Shown one piece after another: positions 1-6,906 of a stretch of DNA of 11,168 bases. The notes under the pieces were generated by a model. That model saw only the letters and a list, made by a program, of their open reading frames with translations. It was not told the DNA's origin and searched no databases. Position 1 is the stretch's first letter. Every line of letters begins with the position of its first letter. Origin of the DNA: an uncultured Ignavibacteriota bacterium (GTDB taxonomy: Bacteria > Bacteroidota > Ignavibacteria > Tepidaquicellales > Tepidaquicellaceae); the NCBI GenBank assembly GCA_937915485.1, contig CALGII010000301.1, positions 1 through 11,168 of the forward strand, read 5' to 3'. The position numbers and the translations under genes were made by a program.

Positions 1-15
1 CCCGATTCCATCGGG
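1..15. repeat. Short perfect palindrome at window edge
   Basis: Positions 1-6 (CCCGAT) and 10-15 (ATCGGG) form a perfect 6-bp inverted repeat around TCC. The next bases on plus are ACTTTT. If AAAAGT lies just outside the window, this would be a 12-bp bidirectional terminator-like hairpin. It interrupts the tRNA-Phe-like gene within its anticodon stem. It may be a dispersed hairpin element or a contig-end fold-back artefact, and the window cannot separate the two. Confidence 0.5.
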
Positions 16-55
16 ACTTTTCAGGCCGTTGCTCTACCAACTGAGCTACCTGTCC
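1..55 (-). tRNA. tRNA-Phe(GAA)-like 5' half, abnormal or truncated 3' side
   Basis: Read on the minus strand from position 55, the sequence gives a 7-base acceptor strand (GGACAGG), TA, a D arm with GCTC/GAGC around AGTTGGTA, and an anticodon 5' strand ACGGC followed by the loop CTGAAAA. With U33 the anticodon is GAA, so this is tRNA-Phe. A normal gene would continue with GCCGT to close the anticodon stem. Here GTCCC follows, which pairs at only three of five positions, and then a palindrome (CCCGAT-tcc-ATCGGG on plus, positions 1-15). No T arm or 3' acceptor strand is present before the window edge. Either the gene is broken or the assembly switches sequence here. The 5' half itself is convincing. 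Confidence 0.6.
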
Positions 56-60
56 TATTT

Positions 61-91
61 CAAAAACTACACAAAATAAACATTTCGCAAA
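61..91 (-). promoter_or_regulatory. Bacteroidota-type promoter for the tRNA-Phe-like gene
   Basis: On the minus strand TTTG (91-88) is followed after 18 bases by TAGTTTTTG (69-61). This resembles the Bacteroidota housekeeping pattern of TTTG near -33 and TAnnTTTG near -7, with one extra T in the second element. The last base lies 5 nt before the first tRNA base at 55, so transcription would start very near the tRNA 5' end. The assignment rests on pattern and position only. Confidence 0.4.
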
Positions 92-250
92 TCTTAATCA
101 AACCTAAAACCCGCCTTTTTTCTGTCTGGCTTGAGTATTATAACAGGCATCCCCCCCCTCCGTGTCTCTCTGCTTCGAATTATATACCCCCCGCATTCTA
201 TAATAGTACACTTCAATTTTTTTATCCCCGATTCATCTTCCGCAATTACG

Positions 251-281
251 TTTAGTTTGAAGCCTTTTTTTTGTAAGTTTG
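251..281 (+). promoter_or_regulatory. Bacteroidota-type promoter for the lipoprotein pair
   Basis: TAAGTTTG at 274-281 is an exact match to TAnnTTTG, and TTTA at 251-254 sits 19 bases upstream as a weak -33 element. This places the start of transcription near 288 and gives a leader of about 27 nt before the ATG at 315. The leader has no Shine-Dalgarno sequence. A TATAAT at 296-301 was considered and is too close to the start codon. Confidence 0.4.
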
Positions 282-314
282 TAAATTAAAGTTTTTATAA
301 TAAATTATCCCACT

Positions 315-1034
315 ATGAAAAAAACTATTGTTTCCCTCGCGGTATTGATCTGCATCGCGTCATTGGTTCTTTTTTCGTGCAAATCCGAATCGGAAAAACC
401 CGCCGGAGAAAAAAAAGAAAACGTTACAACGAATAATGCTCCGAAAGAAAACACCGCTCCTCAGGATAACAGCGCGCCAAAAGAAGTAAAACTCACGGCC
501 GAAGAGCAAAAGAAATTAAACGTCTTTTTCAGCAACTTCTCGGAAGTCGGACTTAAACCCTTTTCAAGCGGCAGCGCTGCCGACGAAGAATTGATAAACT
601 TTGGAGTGTTGCATAATTACAAAAACAATTTAAGCAAATTCGAGAAAGTCGATAATGTAAACTCGAAGATAAAAGAAGAACACGTCTCTGCTTCTATAAA
701 AAAATATTTCGGCATTAATTTCAGCGGCCATAAATCAACGGGAGATTTCAAGTATAAAAACGGTTACTACTATGTTCCTCTCGCCGACGGCGAAGCGTTC
801 ACTTTTTCGCAGGTGGATAAACTGAATGATATAGGCGGAGATAAATACTCCGCGCGCGTGAATGTATATACGGCAGGCTCGGGATGGACGGGCGATGTGC
901 ACGCGTCTCCGGAAAAATGGGGCAGTGGCGGCGAAGAACCCGTATTATCCGGCAGTTTCAAGGCGACAATATCAAAAACAAACGGTCCAAAAGGTGAAAG
1001 CATTTACACATTAATTGATTACAAAGAACAATAA
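315..1034 (+). CDS. Lipoprotein of unknown function, 239 aa
   Basis: The protein starts with a lipoprotein signal peptide: basic KK, a hydrophobic stretch, and the lipobox LFSC with the lipidated cysteine at residue 22. It is therefore expected to be anchored in an envelope membrane. Residues 23-60 are a low-complexity charged linker with repeated N/D-x-AP-x-E motifs. The globular part (about 62-239) begins with a helical segment (EEQKKLNVFFSNFSEVGL). It ends in a likely beta-rich region containing YKNGYYYVPLADGEAFTFSQVDKL and VNVYTAGSGWTG. It resembles 'FFSNFSE' hypothetical proteins I know from Bacteroidota and Firmicutes, but I cannot name a domain or function. It is followed after 18 bases by a second lipoprotein gene in the same direction, so the two are probably co-transcribed. 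The start fits the signal peptide exactly, although no Shine-Dalgarno sequence precedes it. Confidence 0.85.
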   Translation: MKKTIVSLAVLICIASLVLFSCKSESEKPAGEKKENVTTNNAPKENTAPQDNSAPKEVKLTAEEQKKLNVFFSNFSEVGLKPFSSGSAADEELINFGVLHNYKNNLSKFEKVDNVNSKIKEEHVSASIKKYFGINFSGHKSTGDFKYKNGYYYVPLADGEAFTFSQVDKLNDIGGDKYSARVNVYTAGSGWTGDVHASPEKWGSGGEEPVLSGSFKATISKTNGPKGESIYTLIDYKEQ

Positions 1035-1052
1035 ACCTAAAAAACATATTCA

Positions 1053-1496
1053 ATGAAAACATTAAATATATCGACGTTCGTTATTATAATGATAATTTCA
1101 ATTACGCTATTTTCCTGCGGTAAAAAAACGGAGAAGGTATCAATCCCCTCAAAAGACACGTCAGTAAAAAAGGAAGCGGTCAAACAAAATGAAATAAAGA
1201 ATACGGTTTTCGAAGGAGTGTGGATTTCAAATGAAGACGCGATGTCGCAGATTCAGGTTAAAGCGGACAACTGGATTGAAATGTACGAAGGAGAAAAAGC
1301 GGATACGTTCAAATTCGCAACGGGAGATTCCTGCCTTGCGGACTTGAACGCGAAGACGAACCTAAACGGAAAATACATAACCGTATTCGATCCAGACGGC
1401 AGCAGGTGCTTCTTCGTAATAAACGTCAGCGACTCGAAACTCGAATTGTCTTACACGGGCAGAGGAAATACGCTCACATATAAAAAGAAAAAATAA
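1053..1496 (+). CDS. Small lipoprotein, lipocalin-like, 147 aa
   Basis: A lipoprotein signal peptide ends in the lipobox LFSC with Cys22, the same position and motif as in the upstream protein. A lysine-rich linker (about 23-50) leads into a compact beta-rich domain (about 52-145). That domain starts FEGVWISNED and ends LELSYTGRGNTLTYKK, a layout like small bacterial lipocalin-like domains (GxW near the start, alternating strands). Cys94 and Cys119 could form a disulfide in the periplasm. Ligand and function are unknown. The gene follows the first lipoprotein by 18 bases and probably shares its promoter. No Shine-Dalgarno sequence is visible upstream of the ATG. Confidence 0.82.
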   Translation: MKTLNISTFVIIMIISITLFSCGKKTEKVSIPSKDTSVKKEAVKQNEIKNTVFEGVWISNEDAMSQIQVKADNWIEMYEGEKADTFKFATGDSCLADLNAKTNLNGKYITVFDPDGSRCFFVINVSDSKLELSYTGRGNTLTYKKKK

Positions 1497-1550
1497 AATA
1501 AGTTTTTAAAGTAAGTAAAATTTTTGTGTAACTGAGTTTCCCTGATAATT

Positions 1551-1623
1551 CTCGCAGCGGACAGATAGACCGAAATACTTCGCTTACTTCGCTTTGAAAA
1601 CGTCGGCTGTACCAACATCACTT
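1551..1623 (-). pseudogene. Remnant of a FISUMP gene, C-terminal end only
   Basis: Read on the minus strand, this stretch encodes AKYFGLSVRC, matching the C-terminus AKDFGLSVRC of the intact FISUMP gene at 6907-7563. Upstream, GACGTTT and GTGAT still align with the intact gene's VIGSIPDV region, but a 1-base deletion shifts the frame. The codon corresponding to Tyr205 is TAA, a stop. DNA similarity is continuous over about 60 bases, with about three quarters of positions identical by eye, and stops where the terminator's A/T tract begins. Downstream of the conserved Cys the original end (VKD, stop) is lost. This is a non-functional fragment. It lies in the same orientation as the intact copy. 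Confidence 0.75.
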
Positions 1624-1629
1624 TTTAAA

Positions 1630-1651
1630 AAACCCCGGAAACCCGGGGTTT
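1630..1651 (-). terminator. Strong intrinsic terminator, probably bidirectional
   Basis: AAACCCCGG (1630-1638) and CCGGGGTTT (1643-1651) form a perfect 9-bp stem with a 4-base loop. On the minus strand the stem runs into a T tract (complement of the A run at 1626-1632), which suits termination of the T9SS gene ending at 1692. On the plus strand it is followed by TCTTATT, a weaker tract that may also stop the lipoprotein pair. The position between converging units fits both uses. Confidence 0.85.
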
Positions 1652-1691
1652 CTTATTAAATCCTGTTTATCTGTTTCGCGAATTGCTATGA

Positions 1692-4019
1692 CTACTTTAT
1701 AAGTACCATTCTTCTGGTCTCGGTGTAAGTGTTTGCCCTGAGAACATAGAAGTATATGCCGCTGGGCAGTGCTGACGCGTCAAAGTCAACTGAATATTTT
1801 CCCGCGGCTTTCGTTTCGTTTATTACCGTTTTGAGTTCCCTGCCTAACAGGTCATACACTTTCAGCGTCACCATCGATTTCTCCGGAATTTCATAACGTA
1901 TTCTTGTCGAAGGATTAAACGGATTAGGATAGTTCTGCGATAAATTAAACTTGACGGGTATTACACCTGAATTTGGATCAGTGCCGACAAGCGGCATTAT
2001 GCCGAAACATATGTTCGGTCTTATGCTCCATGTCGATGGGTTCTGAAAAGCGGAACAGGCATTCAGCAAATCGTGATATTCAAAAAGAACCTTATTGCTC
2101 GTGGTTATGTTAATCCTCTCGGATGAATAAAAATATTTCATCGTGTTTTCAAAGCAAATCTGTATCAGCACGCTGCTGTTTCCGTCCCATTCAAACGGAG
2201 TCTGAAAATTTATGTACTGCATTCCCAACGCCGAGAAGGCGAATGTTCCGGAATAAACCGTCGTCCAGTTATTTTCAATAAATGGAGGTGAAAGCACCGT
2301 ATCGGCTATGCCCTGCAATTTCACGCTGAAATTATTCATTGTATGTGTATCAAGATTTGTAATGTAAAATCCTATTCTCATAATATTTCCGGCTCCGCCG
2401 CCTAAAGCGTGGATTTCTGCCGCCGTGTATAGTATCTGGCTCCTGTTTCCCCAGTACAGCGTGTTAAACGGATATACGCCGGTTGATGAACTCCCGCCTC
2501 CTATGCAACTGACCTCTGTTCCGATTATTCTGAACCCGTACGTTATCGTAGAATCTCTGTTGTGGGCACTTGAGTTATCCTGCGCGATTATTTTATAAAA
2601 TACTGAGTCGCCTGCGTTCACATCCGAATTTGCCGAATTAAAAAGCGACTGATAAATATTCCCGTTGAATAAAGGTAACCTGAGATGCTTAATTGCGCCG
2701 TTATAATGAATTTTCCACTTTACCCACACTGAATCTATTCCCAGATTATCAGTTACCTCCGCTTTAACATAAACCGGCCAGACTGTCTTTAGCGTGCTCC
2801 CTATCGGAGTATGGACTATCACGGGCTTTGTCGTGTCCGTTGCAAATGTTACGAATGTGTAAAAGTTCGAGGGAGCGCCAAGAGGCGCTGTCGCTGTGCG
2901 TCCGAGCAAATCTTTCGTAAGACAGTAATACCTGTATGTCGAAGCCGTGCCGTTCCCGGGTATGTTTCCTGTCCAGTTATTTCCGCCCGTGTTTGTCATC
3001 GCTACACTGTCGGTAACAGTCGGATTGTTCCTCGACCAGAAAATTTTTGTAGTGGCGATTGCCGAACTTCCCGGAGTTACCACTGCGTTTATTACGTAAG
3101 GACCCGTAACATTCTGTGTGTTGGGATAAGGCGTCGACGCTATCTGCGGACCGTCCTGCCCGCTGAGAAAGCCTGAAGCAATTACCTGTGTGTATGAAGC
3201 AAACGTTCCTATAAGGTTAATCCCCGCGGTCGATGTATCGATTTCGTATAGGCCGACCGTCCCGCCGCAAGCGCACCACAGCATTCTGGAATAATCAGGT
3301 CTCGCGAATCCCGCGTCCTGTGCATAGTTTACGGGATAACCGAGCGAACCGACCAATGTCCACGCGCCCGTGTTCTTGTTGACCTTCCATAATGCATCTG
3401 TGAGAAGATCGATGCCGAAATATGTTCCGTTCGCATTGAAACCTCCCGCTATTATCGCGGTCGGAGATGTTACCGCCGTGCCTATCCACGTCAACAGCAT
3501 CGTCGGCCAGTACATCCGATACATCTGTGTCTCGGTCAGGGAGATGTCCGTACTTATCATATAAAATGAACCCGTGGTCTGGTCCCATTCCATATCGGTC
3601 GGGGCATGTCCGCTTTTTAAATTCGTGGGCGCGCCTACGCTTGTCAGTACGCCCGTTGCGGTATCGACTTCATATATGGTGTACGGAGGATTCTGGTTCT
3701 GTACGTAAAATTTCCAGACACCTGTCGGATTTGCAAAATCGCCGTTTCCAAGCAGGTATGGCTGCGGACTCCCTATTAATACCGCATTGCCGGGCGCCCC
3801 GATTTTATACTTCACTAACTGGCTGCTTGATGTCCCTACAATATAATACGAATACCCGAGTGAATTCGGATTCGAGGAAATTGAGTTCGAATTGTAAATC
3901 CCGCTGCCGGGCATGAACGGCGCAACACCCGACGAGATCTGCCTGTCATACTGTGAAAATACATTTGAGAAAATTATCAACATTAATATTAAACAGTATA
4001 TGAATGCTTTCTTTCTCAT
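1692..4019 (-). CDS. Secreted T9SS substrate with propeller, Ig-like and sorting domains, 775 aa
   Basis: The signal peptide covers about residues 1-23 (RKK, hydrophobic core, cut near FSQ). Residues about 55-285 carry repeats such as YEVDTATGVLTSVG, LWKVNKNTGAWTLVG and LYEIDTSTAGINLIG, typical of beta-propeller blades. Two Ig/FN3-like domains follow at about 305-390 and 398-497. A beta-sandwich module at about 510-675 (YPFNTLYWGNRSQILYTAAEI, MNNFSVKLQG, PFEWDGNSSVLIQICFENT) is known from other T9SS substrates. The type A sorting tail occupies about 690-775, from NLSQNYPNPFNPSTRI to MVLIK. The protein should cross the outer membrane by T9SS and be attached to the surface or released. No catalytic motif is visible, so an adhesive or structural role is an inference. 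It is a paralogue of the gene 39 bases upstream. The ATG has no Shine-Dalgarno sequence, only an A-rich leader. Confidence 0.92.
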   Translation of the reverse strand: MRKKAFIYCLILMLIIFSNVFSQYDRQISSGVAPFMPGSGIYNSNSISSNPNSLGYSYYIVGTSSSQLVKYKIGAPGNAVLIGSPQPYLLGNGDFANPTGVWKFYVQNQNPPYTIYEVDTATGVLTSVGAPTNLKSGHAPTDMEWDQTTGSFYMISTDISLTETQMYRMYWPTMLLTWIGTAVTSPTAIIAGGFNANGTYFGIDLLTDALWKVNKNTGAWTLVGSLGYPVNYAQDAGFARPDYSRMLWCACGGTVGLYEIDTSTAGINLIGTFASYTQVIASGFLSGQDGPQIASTPYPNTQNVTGPYVINAVVTPGSSAIATTKIFWSRNNPTVTDSVAMTNTGGNNWTGNIPGNGTASTYRYYCLTKDLLGRTATAPLGAPSNFYTFVTFATDTTKPVIVHTPIGSTLKTVWPVYVKAEVTDNLGIDSVWVKWKIHYNGAIKHLRLPLFNGNIYQSLFNSANSDVNAGDSVFYKIIAQDNSSAHNRDSTITYGFRIIGTEVSCIGGGSSSTGVYPFNTLYWGNRSQILYTAAEIHALGGGAGNIMRIGFYITNLDTHTMNNFSVKLQGIADTVLSPPFIENNWTTVYSGTFAFSALGMQYINFQTPFEWDGNSSVLIQICFENTMKYFYSSERINITTSNKVLFEYHDLLNACSAFQNPSTWSIRPNICFGIMPLVGTDPNSGVIPVKFNLSQNYPNPFNPSTRIRYEIPEKSMVTLKVYDLLGRELKTVINETKAAGKYSVDFDASALPSGIYFYVLRANTYTETRRMVLIK

Positions 4020-4058
4020 TTTATTGTTAAAGTTTATTTTTTCAAATTGATTGAGTGC

Positions 4059-6395
4059 TTATTTCAAAAGTACCATCTTCTTAACTATGCTGTATCCGGC
4101 GCATTCAAGCCTGTATATATACACTCCGCTCGAAAGACCGGAGGCATTATAATCAATTGAATATGAACCCGGCAACCTGATGTCGCTTACTAACGTTTTA
4201 ATTTCCCTGCCGAGTATATCGTAAATCTTTAACGAAACAAATCCCTGCTTCGGTATATCAAAATTTATCCTTGTGACGGGATTAAAAGGATTGGGATAAT
4301 TCTGATGCAAATTATATTCGGACGGAATCTTATTCGTGTTGTTCCCCGTTCCGATGAAATGGTCGATATTGAAACATAAATTCGGCCTTGAATTGCTCGA
4401 TTCGATTCCGCTGAGACTCGCGCTGCACGACAATGAATCGCTCCTGTATCCGTCGTACATCTTTCCCGTAACGATTGTTCCCTGCGTTACCGAACCCCCG
4501 TTATTTACGAATTCCGTGTTGCCAAAACAGGTCTCAATTATTAAACTGCTTACTCCGTCCCAGTAAAACGGATTCTGCAAATCAATGTAAAACCAGCCTG
4601 TTTGCTGTATCCTCAGGTTCGCCGTAAACACTATCATCGCGTTTGCATTTATAAATCCTTCCGTAAGCGATGTATACGGAGTGTTTGCCATTTTTATCGT
4701 GAAATTGCGCATCTCCGTCTGATCAACCTCAAGTATATAAAATGCGATTCGCATTATATTGCCCACTCCGCCTCCGCCGTTCGCGTTTATTTCAGATGCC
4801 GTCCAGAGCATTTGAGTCCTGAAACCGGGAAAGAAATTGTTGAAAGGTGTGTTGAAGTACATTGCTTCATTCCCCGTTCCTATGCACACAAATGAATTTG
4901 CTGACGGAATAATTCTGAATGTCATTAATCCCGTAGAGTCTTTCACGTGATTTATCGAATTGTCCTGCGCTATGATGCGGTATTTAATCGTGTCGCCGGA
5001 AAGAACGTCGGCGTATGTGGAATTAAAAGGCGCTGCGAAATTGCTGCCTGACGAATTCATTAGTTTGAAATACTTCTCGGGACCGTTGTTTATTTTCCAT
5101 CTGACCCAGACAGAGTCAATTCCGCTGTCGTCAGTGACCACCGCGCTTACCGTGTCCGGCCATAACATTATGTCGATATCGCCGAGAGGCGCGTGGGATA
5201 TGAACGGACGAATTGTATCCTGCGCCATCGCTTTAAATGTATATAACTCTATCGGCGCTTTATATGGCATCGCGGCTGTCCTTGAAAGTGAATCGGTTGC
5301 CCTGATACAATACCTGTACGTCGCGGGAAGTCCGTTGCCGGGTATCGCGGCTGTCCAGTTGTTCCCTCCCGAATTTGTCATGCTTATACTGTCCGTAACT
5401 GACGTGCTGTTCCTTGACCAGAAAAGTTTTAACGATGCGATTCCGGTATTGTTCGATACTGCGTACGCCGTTACAGTGTATGGTCCCGATAGGTTTCCCG
5501 TATTCTGCAGTTGTGTGTGGGTTATCTGAGGACCGTAGAATGGGGCTATGCCCATTCCGAATATCAGATCGGTGGTATACGGAAAAGTGTCGATAAGCGT
5601 TGCACTGCCCGTTGCTGTATCAACTTCAAACAGCCTTCCCGGACCCCAGATGCTCCAAAGCAGTCTGGAATAATTCGACCTGTCAAAAGCGGCGTCCTGC
5701 GCGTTGCCCGATGCCATCCCCGTCGGACCGACAAGCGTCCAGGTTCCTGTGTATTTATCCGCTTTCCAGAGCGTGTGAGTGCTTATATCAATCCCGAAAT
5801 ATGTGCCGTTAACGTTGAAACCGCCCGCCTGCAGATTCGAGGGCTGTGTCGTTACCGCAGGACCTATCCAGGTGAGTTCCTTTGTCGGCCAGTACATCGA
5901 ATACATCTGTATTTCGTGCAGCGCTATACTCTCGCTTATCATATAAAATGTATTAGTTGTCTGGTCCCATTCAAGATCTCTTGGCTTGTGCTGCGGTTTC
6001 AGATTTATCGGCGCTCCCACGAGCGTAAGCGCTCCTGTTGCAGTATCTACCTCATAAATGTTGTAAGGCGCGTTAATCTGGTCCTGAACGTAAAATTTCC
6101 AGACTCCTTCGGGATTGGCAAAATCGCCGTTGGAAAGGTACTCCGTCCTGACTCCGCCTATCTCTGTTGTCGATGAGGGTTTTCCTAAATCAAACTTGAA
6201 CAACTGACAACCGGAACTTAAACCCGCGTAAATTGAATACGCGAATCCTCTCGAATATGGATTGTGGGAATTCGCGAAATACGTTTGCGGCAGAAATGGC
6301 GCCGCATTCTCAGTAATTTTATTATATTGAGCGAAAAGAAGAGGTAAAGACAATAAAATTATTAAGAAACAAAATAAAAATGTTTTACGAAACAT
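4059..6395 (-). CDS. Secreted T9SS substrate, paralogue of the next gene, 778 aa
   Basis: This protein has the same architecture as its downstream neighbour. The signal peptide is at about 1-22 (cut near LFAQ). Propeller-like repeats span about 50-285 (YEVDTATGALTLVG, LWKADKYTGTWTLVG, LFEVDTATGSATLI). Two Ig-like domains lie at about 303-388 and 396-496. The beta-sandwich module is at about 510-675 (MYFNTPFNNFFPGFRTQMLWTASEI, MRNFTIKMA, PFYWDGVSSLIIETCFGNT). The type A sorting tail is at about 694-778 (NLHQNYPNPFNPVTRI to KKMVLLK). Many segments align almost residue by residue with the paralogue, for example DFANPxGVWKFYVQ, LEWDQTT and GxYFGID, so the pair arose by tandem duplication. An AGGAG site 6 nt upstream supports the start. 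No enzymatic motif was found, so the role is unknown. Confidence 0.92.
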   Translation of the reverse strand: MFRKTFLFCFLIILLSLPLLFAQYNKITENAAPFLPQTYFANSHNPYSRGFAYSIYAGLSSGCQLFKFDLGKPSSTTEIGGVRTEYLSNGDFANPEGVWKFYVQDQINAPYNIYEVDTATGALTLVGAPINLKPQHKPRDLEWDQTTNTFYMISESIALHEIQMYSMYWPTKELTWIGPAVTTQPSNLQAGGFNVNGTYFGIDISTHTLWKADKYTGTWTLVGPTGMASGNAQDAAFDRSNYSRLLWSIWGPGRLFEVDTATGSATLIDTFPYTTDLIFGMGIAPFYGPQITHTQLQNTGNLSGPYTVTAYAVSNNTGIASLKLFWSRNSTSVTDSISMTNSGGNNWTAAIPGNGLPATYRYCIRATDSLSRTAAMPYKAPIELYTFKAMAQDTIRPFISHAPLGDIDIMLWPDTVSAVVTDDSGIDSVWVRWKINNGPEKYFKLMNSSGSNFAAPFNSTYADVLSGDTIKYRIIAQDNSINHVKDSTGLMTFRIIPSANSFVCIGTGNEAMYFNTPFNNFFPGFRTQMLWTASEINANGGGGVGNIMRIAFYILEVDQTEMRNFTIKMANTPYTSLTEGFINANAMIVFTANLRIQQTGWFYIDLQNPFYWDGVSSLIIETCFGNTEFVNNGGSVTQGTIVTGKMYDGYRSDSLSCSASLSGIESSNSRPNLCFNIDHFIGTGNNTNKIPSEYNLHQNYPNPFNPVTRINFDIPKQGFVSLKIYDILGREIKTLVSDIRLPGSYSIDYNASGLSSGVYIYRLECAGYSIVKKMVLLK

Positions 6396-6401
6396 TTTTT
6401 T

Positions 6402-6406
6402 CTCCT
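6402..6406 (-). promoter_or_regulatory. Shine-Dalgarno site of the 778-aa T9SS gene
   Basis: AGGAG on the minus strand lies 6 nt before the ATG at 6395. It fixes the start codon and contrasts with the downstream paralogue, which has no such site. Confidence 0.75.
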
Positions 6407-6419
6407 AAAAATTATATTG

Positions 6420-6427
6420 CAAAAGTA
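6420..6427 (-). promoter_or_regulatory. Candidate -7 element for the T9SS gene pair
   Basis: TACTTTTG on the minus strand (6427 to 6420) is an exact match to TAnnTTTG and sits 24 bases upstream of the ATG, just ahead of the Shine-Dalgarno site. No good TTTG -33 element is found at the expected distance, so this is a weak call. Confidence 0.25.
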
Positions 6428-6565
6428 TTAATTAAATATACTAACTTTCTGCGATTTATATATGAATTGTATACATATTAACCGACAATTGCAAGCACAA
6501 AATGTGCTTATCGCTTGAACGAACCCTTTGTTAAACTTTTTCAGGAACAAACTTCTGCCCGTTTT

Positions 6566-6596
6566 TTAACCCAATATTTCGCTCATTATGGGTTAA
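6566..6596. repeat. Inverted repeat TTAACCCA / TGGGTTAA
   Basis: TTAACCCA (6566-6573) and TGGGTTAA (6589-6596) are perfect 8-bp inverted arms around a 15-base spacer. They lie about 170 bases upstream of the T9SS gene start. The structure could be a regulator-binding dyad or a hairpin in an upstream transcript. It lacks a T tract on the minus strand, so it is not a terminator for the genes to its right. Confidence 0.4.
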
Positions 6597-6733
6597 TTTT
6601 GGCATTTTTCGCTAAAAATACCCCTTCACAATGGTTCTTGCAAAGAATGCGGTTTGATGTAATCCATTAATCTAAGGCACGCATTAAATTTGATTTGATA
6701 CTTTGCCGTTTTGCAGTATTCAGGGAAGTAAAT

Positions 6734-6787
6734 AAAAAAAAAACAATGCATTTAAGAATTCAACATCGGGATTATTGAATTCGTTAA
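6734..6787 (-). terminator. Possible terminator after the FISUMP gene
   Basis: TTAAGAATTCAA (6752-6763) pairs with TTGAATTC-G-TTAA (6775-6787), giving 12 bp with one bulged G and an 11-base loop. On the minus strand a run of ten T follows (complement of the A run at 6734-6743), starting 8 nt after the stem. The arrangement is terminator-like, but the stem is AT-rich and the gap before the T run is longer than usual. It lies about 120 bases after the FISUMP stop. Confidence 0.35.
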
Positions 6788-6906
6788 GTATTCTATTGAA
6801 TCATCATTACAATTCTTAGTGAGATTATCCGAGATAATATTCTTAAAGTTCTATTCCTTTCGTTTCTTACGCTTCATTCGGTAAATTAATCCGACAGATA
6901 ATTCCC

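Larger units (their letters stand above)
6396..6906. other. 511-base AT-rich intergenic region
   Basis: No convincing gene is present on either strand. The region holds the leader of the T9SS gene at its left end, two sizeable inverted repeats (6566-6596 and 6752-6787) and a small palindrome ATTATC-CGA-GATAAT at 6824-6838. It separates two minus-strand units, so it must contain the end of the dsr/FISUMP transcript and the start of the T9SS transcript. I see no tRNA or recognisable riboswitch. Confidence 0.7.

Noticed and set aside
1..55. tRNA with an intron in the anticodon loop
   Set aside because: The break falls within the anticodon stem, the inserted palindrome does not resemble a group I intron, and no 3' exon is visible in the window.
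199..204. TATAAT in the left intergenic region
   Set aside because: No good -35 partner and more than 100 bases from any gene start. It is likely chance in AT-rich DNA.
296..301. TATAAT as a -10 box for the first lipoprotein
   Set aside because: Transcription would begin only about 7 nt before the ATG, and no -35 lies at 16-18 bases. The TAAGTTTG element upstream fits better.
2811..3916. Plus-strand open frames inside the 775-aa T9SS gene
   Set aside because: They are antisense to a complete gene with clear domains, have no signal, motif or ribosome-binding support, and read as arginine- and cysteine-rich shadow translations.
4960..6176. Plus-strand open frames of up to 221 codons inside the 778-aa T9SS gene
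   Set aside because: Antisense to a well-supported gene. The overlapping frames have compositions typical of reverse-strand artefacts and no recognisable family.
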